DNA of 64,000 bases, taken from Marisa cornuarietis (lineage: Eukaryota; Mollusca; Gastropoda; Architaenioglossa; Ampullariidae). The notes under the pieces were generated by a model that saw nothing but the letters and a program-made list of their open reading frames with translations, was not told the DNA's origin and did not search any database. The stretch covers positions 394,368 through 458,367 of the forward strand of contig SMMW01000063.1 in the NCBI GenBank assembly GCA_004794655.1. The letters run 5' to 3'. Positions 1 through 13,200 of this stretch are shown in pieces; position 1 is the stretch's first letter; each line of letters begins with the position of its first letter. The translations under genes and the position numbers were made by a program.

Positions 1-32
1 ACACACGGACTTCAGTGAGAATAATAAACTCA

Positions 33-606
33 GTCATGTTAACTGTCATATTGTAGCCATGTTGGTAGTGCTAGTCATGTTAACTGTCATATTGTAGCCA
101 TGTTGGTAGTGCTAGTCATGTTAACTGTCATATTGTAGCCATGTTGGTAGTGCTAGTCGTGTTAACTGTCATATTGTAGCCATGCTGGTAGTGCTAGTCA
201 TGTTAACTGTCATATTGTAGCCATGCTGGTAGTGCTAGTCATGTTAACTGTCATATTGTAGCCATGTTGGTAGTGCTAGTCATGTTAACTGTCATATTGT
301 AGCCATGTTGGTAGTGCTAGTCATGTTAACTGTCATATTGTAGCCATGTTGGTAGTGCTAGTCATGTTAACTGTCATATTGTAGCCATGTTGGTAGTGCT
401 AGTCGTGTTAACTGTCATATTGTAGCCATGCTGGTAGTGCTAGTCATGTTAACTGTCATATTGTAGCCATGTTGGTAGTGCTAGTCATGTTAACTGTCAT
501 ATTGTAGCCATGTTGGTAGTGCTAGTCATGTTAACTGTCATATTGTAGCCATGTTGGTAGTGCTAGTCGTGTTAACTGTCATATTGTAGCCATGCTGGTA
601 GTGCTA
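33..606. repeat. 41-bp tandem repeat, about 14 copies
   Basis: Head-to-tail copies of a 41-bp unit (core GTTAACTGTCATATTGTAGC) with single-base variants such as CATG/CGTG and ATGTTGG/ATGCTGG. It lies upstream of the first visible GGCX exon, so it is probably intronic. The same variants recur in different copies, which suggests repeated local duplication of blocks rather than independent mutation. No coding signal is seen in it. Confidence 0.95.
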
Positions 607-779
607 AGCATGTTTAATTAAATTATAAACGTGTGGTAGCTCCATTCCATCAGGTCAATGTCTAAAGCAATAAACTGTCTTTATGTCATCACCCTCTTCC
701 TCTCTTCTGCCTTCACATGTTTGATTTCTCTCAGGGGATTTGCCTGACTGCTGGTGATGTGGCGGTTATGTTGTGACAG

Positions 780-3700
780 GTCTGCTGATGTTGCTGGACA
801 CCCTACAGGAGCGAGGCTTGGCAGCGGCAGACGTAAGGTGGGGGGATCCAGACGAGTGCCGCTTCCCCCTCTTCGACTTGCTGCGGCCCCTCCCCGTGCA
901 GTGGATGTGTGTTTTGTATCTTCTAATGATAATTGGTCTGTTTCTCTCTGCATGCACACATGTATTCATACGTGTGCATCTGTATGTGTGCATCTGTATG
1001 TGTGCATGCATATGTGTCTGTGTGTGTGTGTGTGACTGTGTATGTTTGCTTGCACACAAATAAATGCATGTAAGTCTTCAGGAGTGAATCTTAATTATCA
1101 AAGAGTTAACTATTCCAGACTTAACTGTCGCCTTGTCATTTTGATTGTTTTAAATTTCTTGGTGCCAGAAGTTAATGCCATCATTGTAACTGCTGTGATA
1201 TTTAATATTTTACTGTAGGGGCAATAGTGAGTCATCTCTTGATAGTCACTGACTCCATAAATTTCTCTGTTTGTTTTTTTCTCTAGGTGCCACTGGTGTT
1301 ATGCTGGGAGCTGCTTTCCGTATGAGCTGTGTCCTGTTTCTTGTGCCATACTGGTACATGTTCCTGCTAGACAAGGCCTCCTGGAACAACCACTCCTACC
1401 TCTTTGGCATTCTGGGCTTCCTGCTGTTATTGTCTGATGCCAACAGGTGCTAACCGCTGTAGTGGGGGATGTTGGATGCCAGCAGATATTGGATGCTGGA
1501 AACGGGCAGGGTTCTTTGTTCATTACCAACAGATGTTACATGGAATTGATGCGGGGATATTGATGGATGAAAGTTTATTCTGTTTTCAGCTAAAGCTGTG
1601 CATATATAAAAATCTGTCAGCGCAAAACATTGTTACACAATGGAGTATGTGCACTACCAAAAATATGATACATATCCCGTTTTTACACAAATTCATTTAT
1701 GTTTTAAATCAATTTGTTGATGTTGTAAGTCAGTTTGTTTAAAATGTTTATGTGCATGTCCTCACTTGTATCCCTCATATTCTGTATCCATTATCCCCGG
1801 TGTACAGCAGTGAATCATAGATACATAACATATCTTCGTGTCTGAAAAAACAAACCGAATATTATGTTTAATTTGCTAGACTATTGCCGGCACTCTAAAC
1901 TCTTCATAATAAATGTTTTCATTGTTTTCTTGTTTAGGTACTGGTCGTTAGATGGCCTCTTTCAGTACAGCATCAACAACAGTGATGTTCCTTTGTGGAA
2001 TTACACTCTGCTCCGTTCACAGGTGACCCTGGGTTTGCCCACAACAACGATGCATGCAGTTCACTAAATATTTGTGAGGGAATCAGTCAAAATATTGCCT
2101 TGGTCTAGTATAGACTGCAGACCATACTTACCTAGATACCAAAATATCCTGAACGTCTTGAGGGACAAATTTTAGAAGATCTCTGTTGACTTTATTACCA
2201 AAGGGTTTAAAGTTTTACAGGAATTCAAGAAAATGCAGCTGAGTTCTTTGTTTATACTTTCATTAACCCCAGAGCAGTGTTGCTGTCAAATGAGTTTGTG
2301 GTATCTTTGTTGACAGATTTTTCTTGTGTACTTTCTTGCTGGTCTGAAAAAGTTGGATTTGGATTGGGTTGGAGGCTACTCAATGGAGAATCTCTCTCAG
2401 CACTGGGTGTTTGATCCTTTCAGGTGCTGTCTTGTTTGATATACTTATTGAGATGATGTTTTAGACAAGATTCTGTGACATATTAAAATTGTAGACTTCT
2501 AGACTTCTGTGGAATGCTCTGCCTTCGTCACTCCCCACCATCACCTCAGCAACCACGTTTCGGAAAAGACTGAAGACTCATTTGTTTACTTAAGACAGAC
2601 TTAAACAACCAAGCAACACTTCTGTCTTTATTATTTTTTTATTTTCCTGTTGTTGTTTTTTTCTTCTTTTCTGTTTTTTCTGAATGGATACCTGCGCATT
2701 ATAAATCGACATCATCATCATCATATTAAAGGTGTGTTTTATTATTGTAATTCCTTTCTTTGTAATTTCCTCAATGATTTTCATGTTACACTGACACTTT
2801 CCTTGCTCTGTCGATCAGTATCTTACCCATGTTTCTGCAATTGCAACCATGGCTGTGGCAAATGTCAGGCAAGCATTGGCTAACTGCTCAAGACATATGA
2901 ACAAAAACTACTAAGCTTGGAAAAGGACATAAAAATTATGGATCATATTTCTTACCAAAAAATAAAATAAATAAAATACAGATGTCAGCATGACTTTTCA
3001 CTTTGTGGATGACTTCAAATAAACCTTAACAATAACCTGATATTCTCCTGGGTTGCATGTGAAATAATCATTCCAGTAACTAACCTTAGCATATACACGT
3101 ATCCTTAAGTTTAAAGGAAGTATATTCTTATTGTCTTGAGCGGAAGTTTTAGTGGAGGGATGGGAGAGGACCATGTCTAATAAGATTCTGCATAATAGAG
3201 GCTATGTTTATGGTTTGCATAGACTAACCATCCAGAGACCTCAACAGGACACTGCATCATGCTTCACCAGACTTTAAGCAGCACTCCGACTGATGGTTTC
3301 ATTGTCCACATTGTCATGCTGTTTTGTGTGAGCAGGTTGGTTTTAACAAGTGGTCAAGTTGACTATTTCATCGTCCATCTTGGTGGTCTGACTATTGACC
3401 TCTTCATTGGATTTCTTCTCTTCTTCAACAAAACACGTTTGCTGGGTTTTCTAATCTGCTCATCCTTCCACTTGATGAATTCTCAGCTCTTTAGTATTGG
3501 TGAGTACTTTGACATGAAGGAAAACTGCATCTTTTGTACAGCACATTGAAATTCTTCATAGGAAGTAGTATGGCGGTCTTTCAGTTCTTCTCCACCTTAC
3601 TAATGAGGGAGAATTGTTGAGGAGAAAGACTGACTTGTTATGAGTCAGACATATTGATGATCTCCTCCTTGAACAGGTTACCAGAGACTTCATCACACAA

Positions 3701-4173
3701 TCCACTGTAGAAACTGTACTATGCTGTTTATTATAGCTTTAGACTTGGTGAAGTAGTCTCTAGATTGTTTTGTCACCAAAACTTGAGCACATTTCTTCGA
3801 GCTTGTATTTAGTTGGACTTTGTTTTGAGGGATGTTGTGCTGCCTTAGTTGTGATTGTCAGAGACAAACCAAGTCTTATTTGTTTGTATTCAAGGAATGT
3901 TAGTGTCACAGACAAACCTGGTTTTATTTTTTTTTCAAGGTATGTTTCCTTGGATGATGTTGGTCACTCAGCCATTGTTCTGCAAAGCTGACTGGCCGCG
4001 TGCAGTGTTCCGTCGGGTTCCACACGCACTGCGTCTTTTGACACCAGATGTGGATGAGGATACACAGCCTTCCAGCCATTGCCTGTACCCTAAGACATAC
4101 ATCAAGCCAGAAAATGTACTGCTAAAATACTAATTAGTACTCATATTTGTATGGTTTGGAAGAGAAGATTGTG

Positions 4174-4269
<96 letters not shown>

Positions 4270-7200
4270 GACAGTGTGCGGGTGTTTGGAAATGAAATTT
4301 GCAGTTAATTATAAATATTAGACTAACAGTCACATAATTCCCTTTTTAGAGCAAGTGTAACTGTGTGTGAAGAGCTCAAGTGTTTGTCTATATAAATCTT
4401 TGTTATTTGCATGCTTTCTTAATCTGCAAGATAAAACATTAATTGTCATTTTATGTTATGAAAGCTGAGAGAAATTTCTATTTGTTTCCATATTGTCATG
4501 TCACAATTCTCTGTAACCTGGGATCATGAATAGGCAGGATGATTCTGGTCATATTTCTTTCAACAGTTAGGAAAAAGCTCACATCGCTTGCTGACACTGT
4601 GCTGTGCAACTGTAGAAAGAAAACAGTTGCTAGAACTGAACACAGATACATTCTTGGCAGACAGCAGGTTTCAGTGGCTTATCACCTAGAAAAAATTGTG
4701 TCCACACCTGAGCTTAGCTTGTGGCATATACTGCTGACAAATATTTCTGGACTGCATATTGCTGCTAAATGTCTCTGGATTTCTTCTCACTGCTATCCCT
4801 GCATTTGCTTCAGACGCCAGATACTGTCTGGAAGAAACCATCCCACAAGCAGACCATACCTCCCGCCCATCCCATGGTGAGGCACCGTCTGGCTGCTGTC
4901 TTTACTCTGATGTTTGTTGTATGGCAGGTCTTTCTTCCCTACTCACATTTCATCACCAAGGTAGGTGGCTCTGTGTGTGTGTGGGGGGGGATTTGAGTCA
5001 AATGAGCATTTATATGAGGGACCATATGATATGCTTCACTACAAAAGGAAAAAAAACCCCACCCTGTGTGCAAGGCAATGACCTTTTTTCAGTGATATGG
5101 GAGATAACCCTGAGAGAGTGGTTCTAAGAATAAGTACTGCCTTTGCTTCCCCTCAAACAGCGTGTCTTGCACTCTACAATTTCGTCCTCTCATAGCTAGG
5201 CTACAATTAAAACCACAGTGTGCGATTTCATGAGAACTAAAGGAATATAGTCATGCTGTGTGCCTCCCATGATCTATTTTCAGTTTACTATTTCACATTA
5301 AATAGTTGTAGTTTCTGCCATGATCTGTGTGCTTGTGGAGGAAATTGGCTAACTTTATACCTAATCCTTCTTGGCTCTGTAAACTTGAGTGAGTCAGCAA
5401 CCCCACACAGTGAGTCAGTGAATCAGTGAGTGAAATGAAAGCGAATCTCTAGCATCCTTGTCTTTCATCACAACCACTCTTCAACCCACACAAACATTAA
5501 TGTGAGCCACAGATACCGGACTTTTTAACTCACTGAACTTGAACATAGTGATGTTGTTATCAGGGTTAATGATGACAACTACTGTAACTGACATGAGGAT
5601 TACATTATGTATGTTTCTGATTTGTCTTCTGTGACAGGGCTACAACAGCTGGACACAGGGTCTTTATGGTTATTCTTGGGATATGATGGTCCACACCAGG
5701 TCACTGCAGCATCTGCGTATCACATTTGTTGACAGAGACAGCGGCTATCAGGGCTATTTGAATCCAGAGGTTAGATTTCGAGAAATGAGTCGACTAAATT
5801 AACCTAATCTTCATTTACTTCCTTTCACTGGAAACTTTAGTTTCAAAGGCAGCTGAAGAACTAGTGTCTACAATGAAAGACATAAAAAGTGAAGGAAGTA
5901 TTACAATTCTTGATGATTATTTTTTTACATGCTTGTTATTCCAGATGTGGACCAAATCATGGCGGTGGAGTTCACACCCTGATATGATTCAGCAGTACGC
6001 CCGCTGTATCGCCAACAATCTGGACAAGCATAACATTCGCAATGTGGAGTTGTATTTTGATGTCTGGATCTCACTGAACAAGCGTTTTCAGCAAAGGTAG
6101 TAGAAAACCTGCACAAATAATGTTGTTAGCATTAGCAAACAATTCTCAGACCTGCTGTGATTTATATGCCACATTTGTCCACATGAGCAAACAATTTTCA
6201 GACCTATTATAGTCTAGATGCATGATGCGAGGATAATAACCTCTAGCCTTGGCGGCAATGCATGGTTGCTAGGGACACAGAGTGGACAAGGATGAGCAAG
6301 TGAGCAAGAGGCTGGAAAAGTTTGTCAGTCAATGAGTAGACAGTGTTGCTAGCACTTGACAATGAGAGCAAGAGAAATAAATAAAGTGTTGTTTGTTTTG
6401 AGGCAATACTACAGAATGTTTCACATCTATAAAGAAAGATTTAATCATCAAGGATTTATTATCTTTCATTGTTATCATCACCCCAATGACATGGAAGCCT
6501 CTAGAAGGGCAGTTTAAGTCTGGGAACGGTCTCCTCTAGTGCATATGTCAGTCAGACATCATACATCGATTATGACATCATTAGTGCCACAGATTTCTCT
6601 GAAATGCCAGCCCTGTGGAATCATGGGTTTCAGGACAGTGGACCCCAGAGTGGATGTGCTGCATGCAGATTGGAGCGCCTTCAGCCCCACACCCTGGATG
6701 ATGCCTTTGTTGGTGGACTTATCTGACTGGCGGGGCAAACTGGCTCAGATAGAGGACCAGCTGCACAACAGCACACAATTGCTTGATGTTGTGTTTGTCG
6801 CAGACTTTCCTGGTGAGGAGATCATGTAGTCTTTGAGTATTCACAGTTGTGCCTCGGAAAAAAGGGCTTAAACAACAGCTGTACTTCATACTCCTACTCT
6901 AGATTTCTGTTTGCAGATTTTGTATTTCATTTAGTATAATTCATTTGAAATTTTGCTGAAAATGTGGAAAGCCCCCACAACCTATAGTTTTCTTGAAATG
7001 TTGGCTAACGACACTTTCAGTCTTTGATATCACAAGATCCATTACACTAGAAGGCCTGTGTAATTCTTAATACTCTTTCATCAACCCTGTACTGTATCAC
7101 ATACTTTTGTGAGAAGCTGCCCAAATACACCTCGCCATTATTATAGAGTTGAAGATTAGTTGTATGGGTGTGTTTGTGATTAGTTGTATAAGTGTGTGTG

Positions 7201-10200
7201 ATTAGTTGTATGGGTGTGTTTGTGATTAGTTGTATGGGTGTGTGTGATTAGTTGTATGGGTTTGTGTGTGATTAGTGGTAAAGGTGTGTGTTTGATTAGT
7301 TGTATGGGTGTGTGTGTGTGTGTGATTAGTGGTAAAGGTGTGTGTGATTAGTTGTATGTGTGTGTGTGTGTGATTAGTGGTAAAGGTGTGTGTGATTAGT
7401 TGTATGGGTGTGTGTGTGATTAGTGGTAAAGGTGTGTGTGATTAGTTGTATGGGTGTGTGTGTGATTAGTGGTAAAGGTGTGTGTGATTAGTTGTATGGG
7501 TGTGTGTGTGATTAGTGGTAAAGGTGTGTGTGATTAGTTGTATGGGTGTGTGTGTGATTAGTGGTAAAGGTGTGTGTGATTAGTTGTATGGGTGTGTGTG
7601 TGATTAGTGGTAAAGGTGTGTGTCATTAGTTGTATGGGTGTGTGTGTGATTAGTGGTAAAGGTGTGTGTGATTAGTTGTATGGGTGTGTGTGTGATTAGT
7701 TGTATGGGTGTGTGTGTGATTAGTAGTAAAGGTGTGTGTCATTAGTTGTATGGGTGTGTGTGTGTGATTAGTTGTATGGGTGTGTGTGTGATTAGTGGAA
7801 AAGGTGTGTGTGTGATTAGTTGTATGGGTGTGTGTGTGTGTGATTAGTGGTAAAGGTGTGTGTGATTAGTTGTATGGGTGTGTGTGATTAGTTGTATAGG
7901 TGTGTGTGTGATTAGTTGTATGGGTGTGTGTGTTATTAGTTGTATAGGTGTGTGTGATTAGTTGTAAAGGTGTGTGTGTGATTAATTGTATAGGTGTGTG
8001 TGATTAGTTGTATGGATGTGTGTGTGTGATTAGTTGTATAGGTGTGTGTGTGATTAGTTGTATGGGTGTGTGTGATTTGTAAAGGTGTGTGTGATTAGTT
8101 GTATGGGTGTGTGTGTGATTAGTTGTATAGGTGTGTGTGTGATTAGTTGTATGGGTGTGTGTGTGATTAGTTGTATGGGTGTGTGTGTGTGTGATTAGTT
8201 GTATGTGTGTGTGTGTGATTAATTGTATAGGTGTGTGTGATTAGTTGTAAAGGTGTGTGTGATTAGTTGTATGGGTGTGTGTGTGATTAGTTGTATAGGT
8301 GTGTGTGTGATTAGCTGTATGGGTTTGTGTGTGATTAGTTGTATAGGTGTGTGTGATTAGTTGTATGGGTGTGTGTGTGATTAGTTGTATAGGTGTGTCT
8401 GATTAGTTGTATGGGTGTGTGTGATTAGTTGTATAGGTGTGTGTGATTAGTTGTATGGGTGTATGGGTGTGTGTGTGTGATTAGTTGTATGGGTGTGTGT
8501 GATTAGTTGTATGGGTTCGTGTGTGATTAGTTGTAAAGGTGTGATTAGTTGTATGGGTGTGTGTGTGTGATTAGTTGTATGGGTGTGTGTGTGATTAGTT
8601 GTATGGGTGTGTGTGTGTGATAAGTTGTATAGGTGTGTGTGATTAGTTGTATGGGTGTGTGTGTTATTAGTTGTATAGGTGTGTGTGATTAGTTGTATGG
8701 GTGTGTGTGATTAGTTGTATAGGTGTGTGTGTGTGTGTGATTAGTTGTATGGGTGTGTGTGTTATTAGTTGTATAGGTGTGTGTGATTAGTTGTATGGGT
8801 GTGTGTGTGATTAATTGTAAAGGTGTGTGTGTGATTAGTTGTATGGGTGTGTGTGTGTGAATAGTTGTATAGGTGTGTGTGTGTGATTAATTGTAAAGGT
8901 AGGTGTGATTAGTTGTATGGGTGTGTGTGTGATTAGTTGTATGGGTGTGTGTGTTATTAGTTGTATAGGTGTGTGTGATTAGTTGTATGGGTGTGTGTGT
9001 GATTAATTGTAAAGGTGTGTGTGTGATTAGTTGTATGGGTGTGTGTGTGTGATTAGTTGTATGGGTGTGTGTGTGTGATTAGTTAAATGGGTGTGTGTGA
9101 TTAGTTGTATAGGTGTGTGTGTGATTAGTTGTATGGGTGTGTGTGTTATTAGTTGTATGGGTGTGTGTGTGATTAGTTGTATGGGTGTGTGTGTGTGTTA
9201 TTAGTTGTATGGGTGTGTGTGTGATTAGTTGTATGGGTGTGTGTGTTATTAGTTGTATGGGTGTGTGTGTGATTAGTTGTATGGGTGTGTGTGTGTGATT
9301 AATTGTATAGGTGTGTGTGATTAGTTGTATGGGTGTGTGTGTGATTAATTGTATAGGTGTGTGTGATTAGTTGTATGGGTGTGTGTGTGTGATTAGTTGT
9401 ATAGGTGTGTGTGTGTGATTAGTTGTATGGGTGTGTGTGTGATTAGTTGTAAAGGTGTGTGTGATTAGTTGTATAGGTGTGTGTGTGTGTGATTAGTTGT
9501 ATGGGTGTGTGTGTGATTAGTTGTATAGGTGTGTGTGTGATTAGTTGTATGGGTGTGTGTGTTATTAGTTGTATGGGTGTGTGTGTGATTAGTTGTATGG
9601 GTGTGTGTGATTAGTTGTATGGGTGTGTGTGTGATTAGTTGTATGGGTGTGTGTGTTATTAGTTGTATAGGTGTGTGTGATTAGTTGTATAGGTGTGTGT
9701 GTGATTAGTTGTATGGGTGTGTGTGTTATTAGTTGTATGGGTGTGTGTGTGATTAGTTGTATGGGTGTGTGTGTGTTATTAGTTGTATGGGTGTGTGTGT
9801 GATTAGTTGTATGGGTGTGTGTGTTATTAGTTGTATGGGTGTGTGTGTGATTAGTTGTATGGGTGTGTGTGTGTGATTAATTGTATAGGTGTGTGTGATT
9901 AGTTGTATGGGTGTGTGTGTGATTAATTGTATAGGTGTGTGTGATTAGTTGTATAGGTGTGTGTGATTAGTTGTAAAGGTGTGTGTGTGATTAGTTGTAT
10001 GGGTGTGTGTGTGATTAGTTGTATGGGTGTGTGTGTGATTAGTTGTAAAGGTGTGTGTGATTAGTTGTATAGGTGTGTGTGTGTGTGTGATTAGTTGTAT
10101 GGGTGTGTGTGTGATTAGTTGTATAGGTGTGTGTGTGATCAGTTGTATGGGTGTGTGTGTTATTAGTTGTATGGGTGTGTGTGTGATTAGTTGTATGGGT

Positions 10201-13200
10201 GTGTGTGATTAGTTGTATAGGTGTGTGTGTGATTAGTTGTATGGGTGTGTGTGTGATAAGTTGTATTGGTGTGTGTGTTATTAGTTGTATAGTTGTGTGT
10301 GTGTGATTAGTTGTATGTGTGTGTGTGTGATTAGTTGTATAGGTGTGTGTGATTAGTTGTATGGGTGTGTGTGTGATTAGTTGTATAGGTGTGTGTGTGA
10401 TTAGTTGTATGGGTGTGTCTGTGATTAGTTGTATGGGTGTGTGTGATTTGTTGTATAGGTGTGTGTGTCTGTGATTAGTTGTATGGGTGTGTGTGTTATT
10501 AGTTGTATAGGTGTGTGTGATTAGTTGTATGGGTGTGTGTGATTAGTTGTATAGGTGTGTGTGTGATTAGTTGTATGGGTGTGTGTGTGATTAGTTGTAT
10601 GGGTGTGTGTGTGATTAGTTGTATGGGTGTGTGTGTTATTAGTTGTATAGGTGTGTGTGATTAGTTGTATGGGTGTGTGTGTGATAAGTTGTATAGGTGT
10701 GTGTGTGATTAGTTCTATTGGTGTGTGTGTGATTAATCATAATGATGTGTGTTTGTTTCAATTTGTTCCACTCTTTATCTCAACCAGAGCAGACTGAGTT
10801 TATGAGTTCAGCTTAACTAACTTGATAAATTTGAATGACAAACTAAACCTAGGAAAACTGCAGCGGCATACAATGAAAATCTCTTTCTTGCCGACATGCA
10901 TGTGATAGAGCCGTACACAAAGGTACACCAGGGTACACAAGGGTACACTAGCAGTAACACTGCTCTGTGCAGGATTACACTTGGAGAACTATGTACACCC
11001 GGACATTGGCAATGCCAGCATTTCAGTGCTGCGAGGCAAGGTGATGGTGGAGGTGGTACCAGATGAGCAGCACTACACATCTCAAAACATAACCCTTCAC
11101 GAAGGGCAGACAATGCAGGTTACTATGATGTTTAACACTTGGCTAGGATGTCTTCTTATTCATTCTCTGAAATGTTGCAGTGTGCAAGAATCTGTATTTC
11201 AAGATTGACATTTCTATGATAGTGACATCGGCCTATAAAGTCACTGCCCGCTGATTTCATTTTGCTGTTAGTTAGTTAATTACTGACTATTTACTGATGA
11301 GCTGCTATGAGTTCAAAGATATTTATATAACATCAATGGTCTGCATAATCAAGTACAAGTCAGAACAGAATCACTTTCCACTCTAATAACTTAGAGTAAT
11401 TCTGTAGCATTGTAGCAGCAAAAAATAAACTGTGATATCACTATGATGTCATACAGTAGAATATATGATATCTGCAAACAATTTGTGGATATTCGTTCTT
11501 CAGATTCCAGCTGGGAGATTCCACATTGTGCACACTGTGTCTACTGAACCTTCGTGTTACATGTACATCTTTGTCAACACCACTGAAGTTCACTTCTTGC
11601 AGAGGTTAAAGGAGTTTGAGCTGTCGCTGAATGGTTCTACAGGTATTTTGCTGCAATCTTTTCCATTCCTCTCAAAGAACCACTTTCACAGCAGAGCGAG
11701 GTTTTTTTTAGTTAGGAAATACTTTTAAGAAAAAGCGTTGTCTTCATCAATGTTATGAAGATATATATATAATTATTATATTCAAGTTAAGAACATGAAG
11801 GGTTCACTCCCAAAATCTGAATCAGCGAAAACAAGTGAACAAAAGTCCAGACCATAGTGCAATATACATTAGTGCTGTCTCGTACTATATTTCTGTATTT
11901 TATACCAAAAAAATATAAATACAATTTTTGAACTGTTATCACTTTTCTTTGGTCGTAGCGATTATTTTTCCAACTCTTTCGTTCAACGCCCGATCCTAGT
12001 TTTCTGTCCCTCATTTCTCGTGAGTAGTGTGCACTGCGAACGTGGGACACAAGGGAGTTGCCAAGAAAGTTTCGTCTGCAAGTTTCTTTGGCTCTGAAAA
12101 ACGAAATCATACAAAACTGACTTTAGGTACACTGAACCCACCCACACACAAAAAAGTGGGGGATGGCGGTACAAATAAGCATTTTGCGCTTGATACCGAT
12201 GTGGCATCGACGTGTCACTCGAAGCAGGCGGGAACTAAGGTTCTAGACCATAATACAACCGCGTGTGAGCTCAAGTCTAGGCCATAATACAATCAAATCT
12301 GAATTTCTTCTTCCGCGTTCGACTGGATATGCTTGATATCCTCTGTCCCTTGCTGGCCGGGAAATCCGCTGACTAATGCTTGCTTCCTTGTCTGACAGAC
12401 TTGATGCTGGCTGCTCTTTGCTGCTGCGTTCTTTTTCCCGATAGTCTGCTCTCCCATTTCCAGGAATCCCTGTGTGTGCTGGTATCCACTGCAGAACAAT
12501 CTTAGCTTTTTGTTGTTCGGCAGGCACTGCAGTGTCTATAGTTGGTTTGGTTAGAGTGATACCGGGGATAATGGTCCTGACTTCTGCATGTATAGATTTC
12601 AGAGGCCCTTTGCTTTGGGATTAGTTTGTGGCATAGTATAGAATCAGCTGCTACAATGCCTGCATTGTCATTCCTCAGGTATTTGATCAGATGATTCACA
12701 CTTTTTCTATCCACCCCTTTCCCCACCAACGACAGGTACCAGTCACGGCCACGGGACGACTGACTCGCTCACAGACATTTTCATTTGAGTCTCTTCTTTT
12801 CTCTGTAAGGGCTTGGAGTTTGCCATTCAGTGGATTATCTGGAAGCTTTTTTTAAGTATGGGAGAGGAATTTTGACTTTCTTCTGGTCTCAAGTGGCTGT
12901 ATGCCGATGGCCGCCTCCATTGCTGCATGGGAGTGCTTTTCATGGCACCTAGGATTGTCCTCGTACCCATGTTCTGGACTTGTCTACCTTTTTATTTTTT
13001 AATCTTCATTTTTCATGGATACATCATTTTTTTCCATATTACACTTCACAGAACACAAGTATGAATATAGAGTGTTTGATATCCATGTTTAAAATTAGAG
13101 AAAAAAGAGAGAGAAGAGAGAGAGACAAGAAGAAAGTGTCCACATGTAGCATTACACAAAGCTGTACCTAAAAACGCTGCACAAACACACAACTGTTCCT

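Noticed and set aside
4130..4333. Histidine/threonine-rich minus-strand frame
   Set aside because: Translation of the (GT)n microsatellite.
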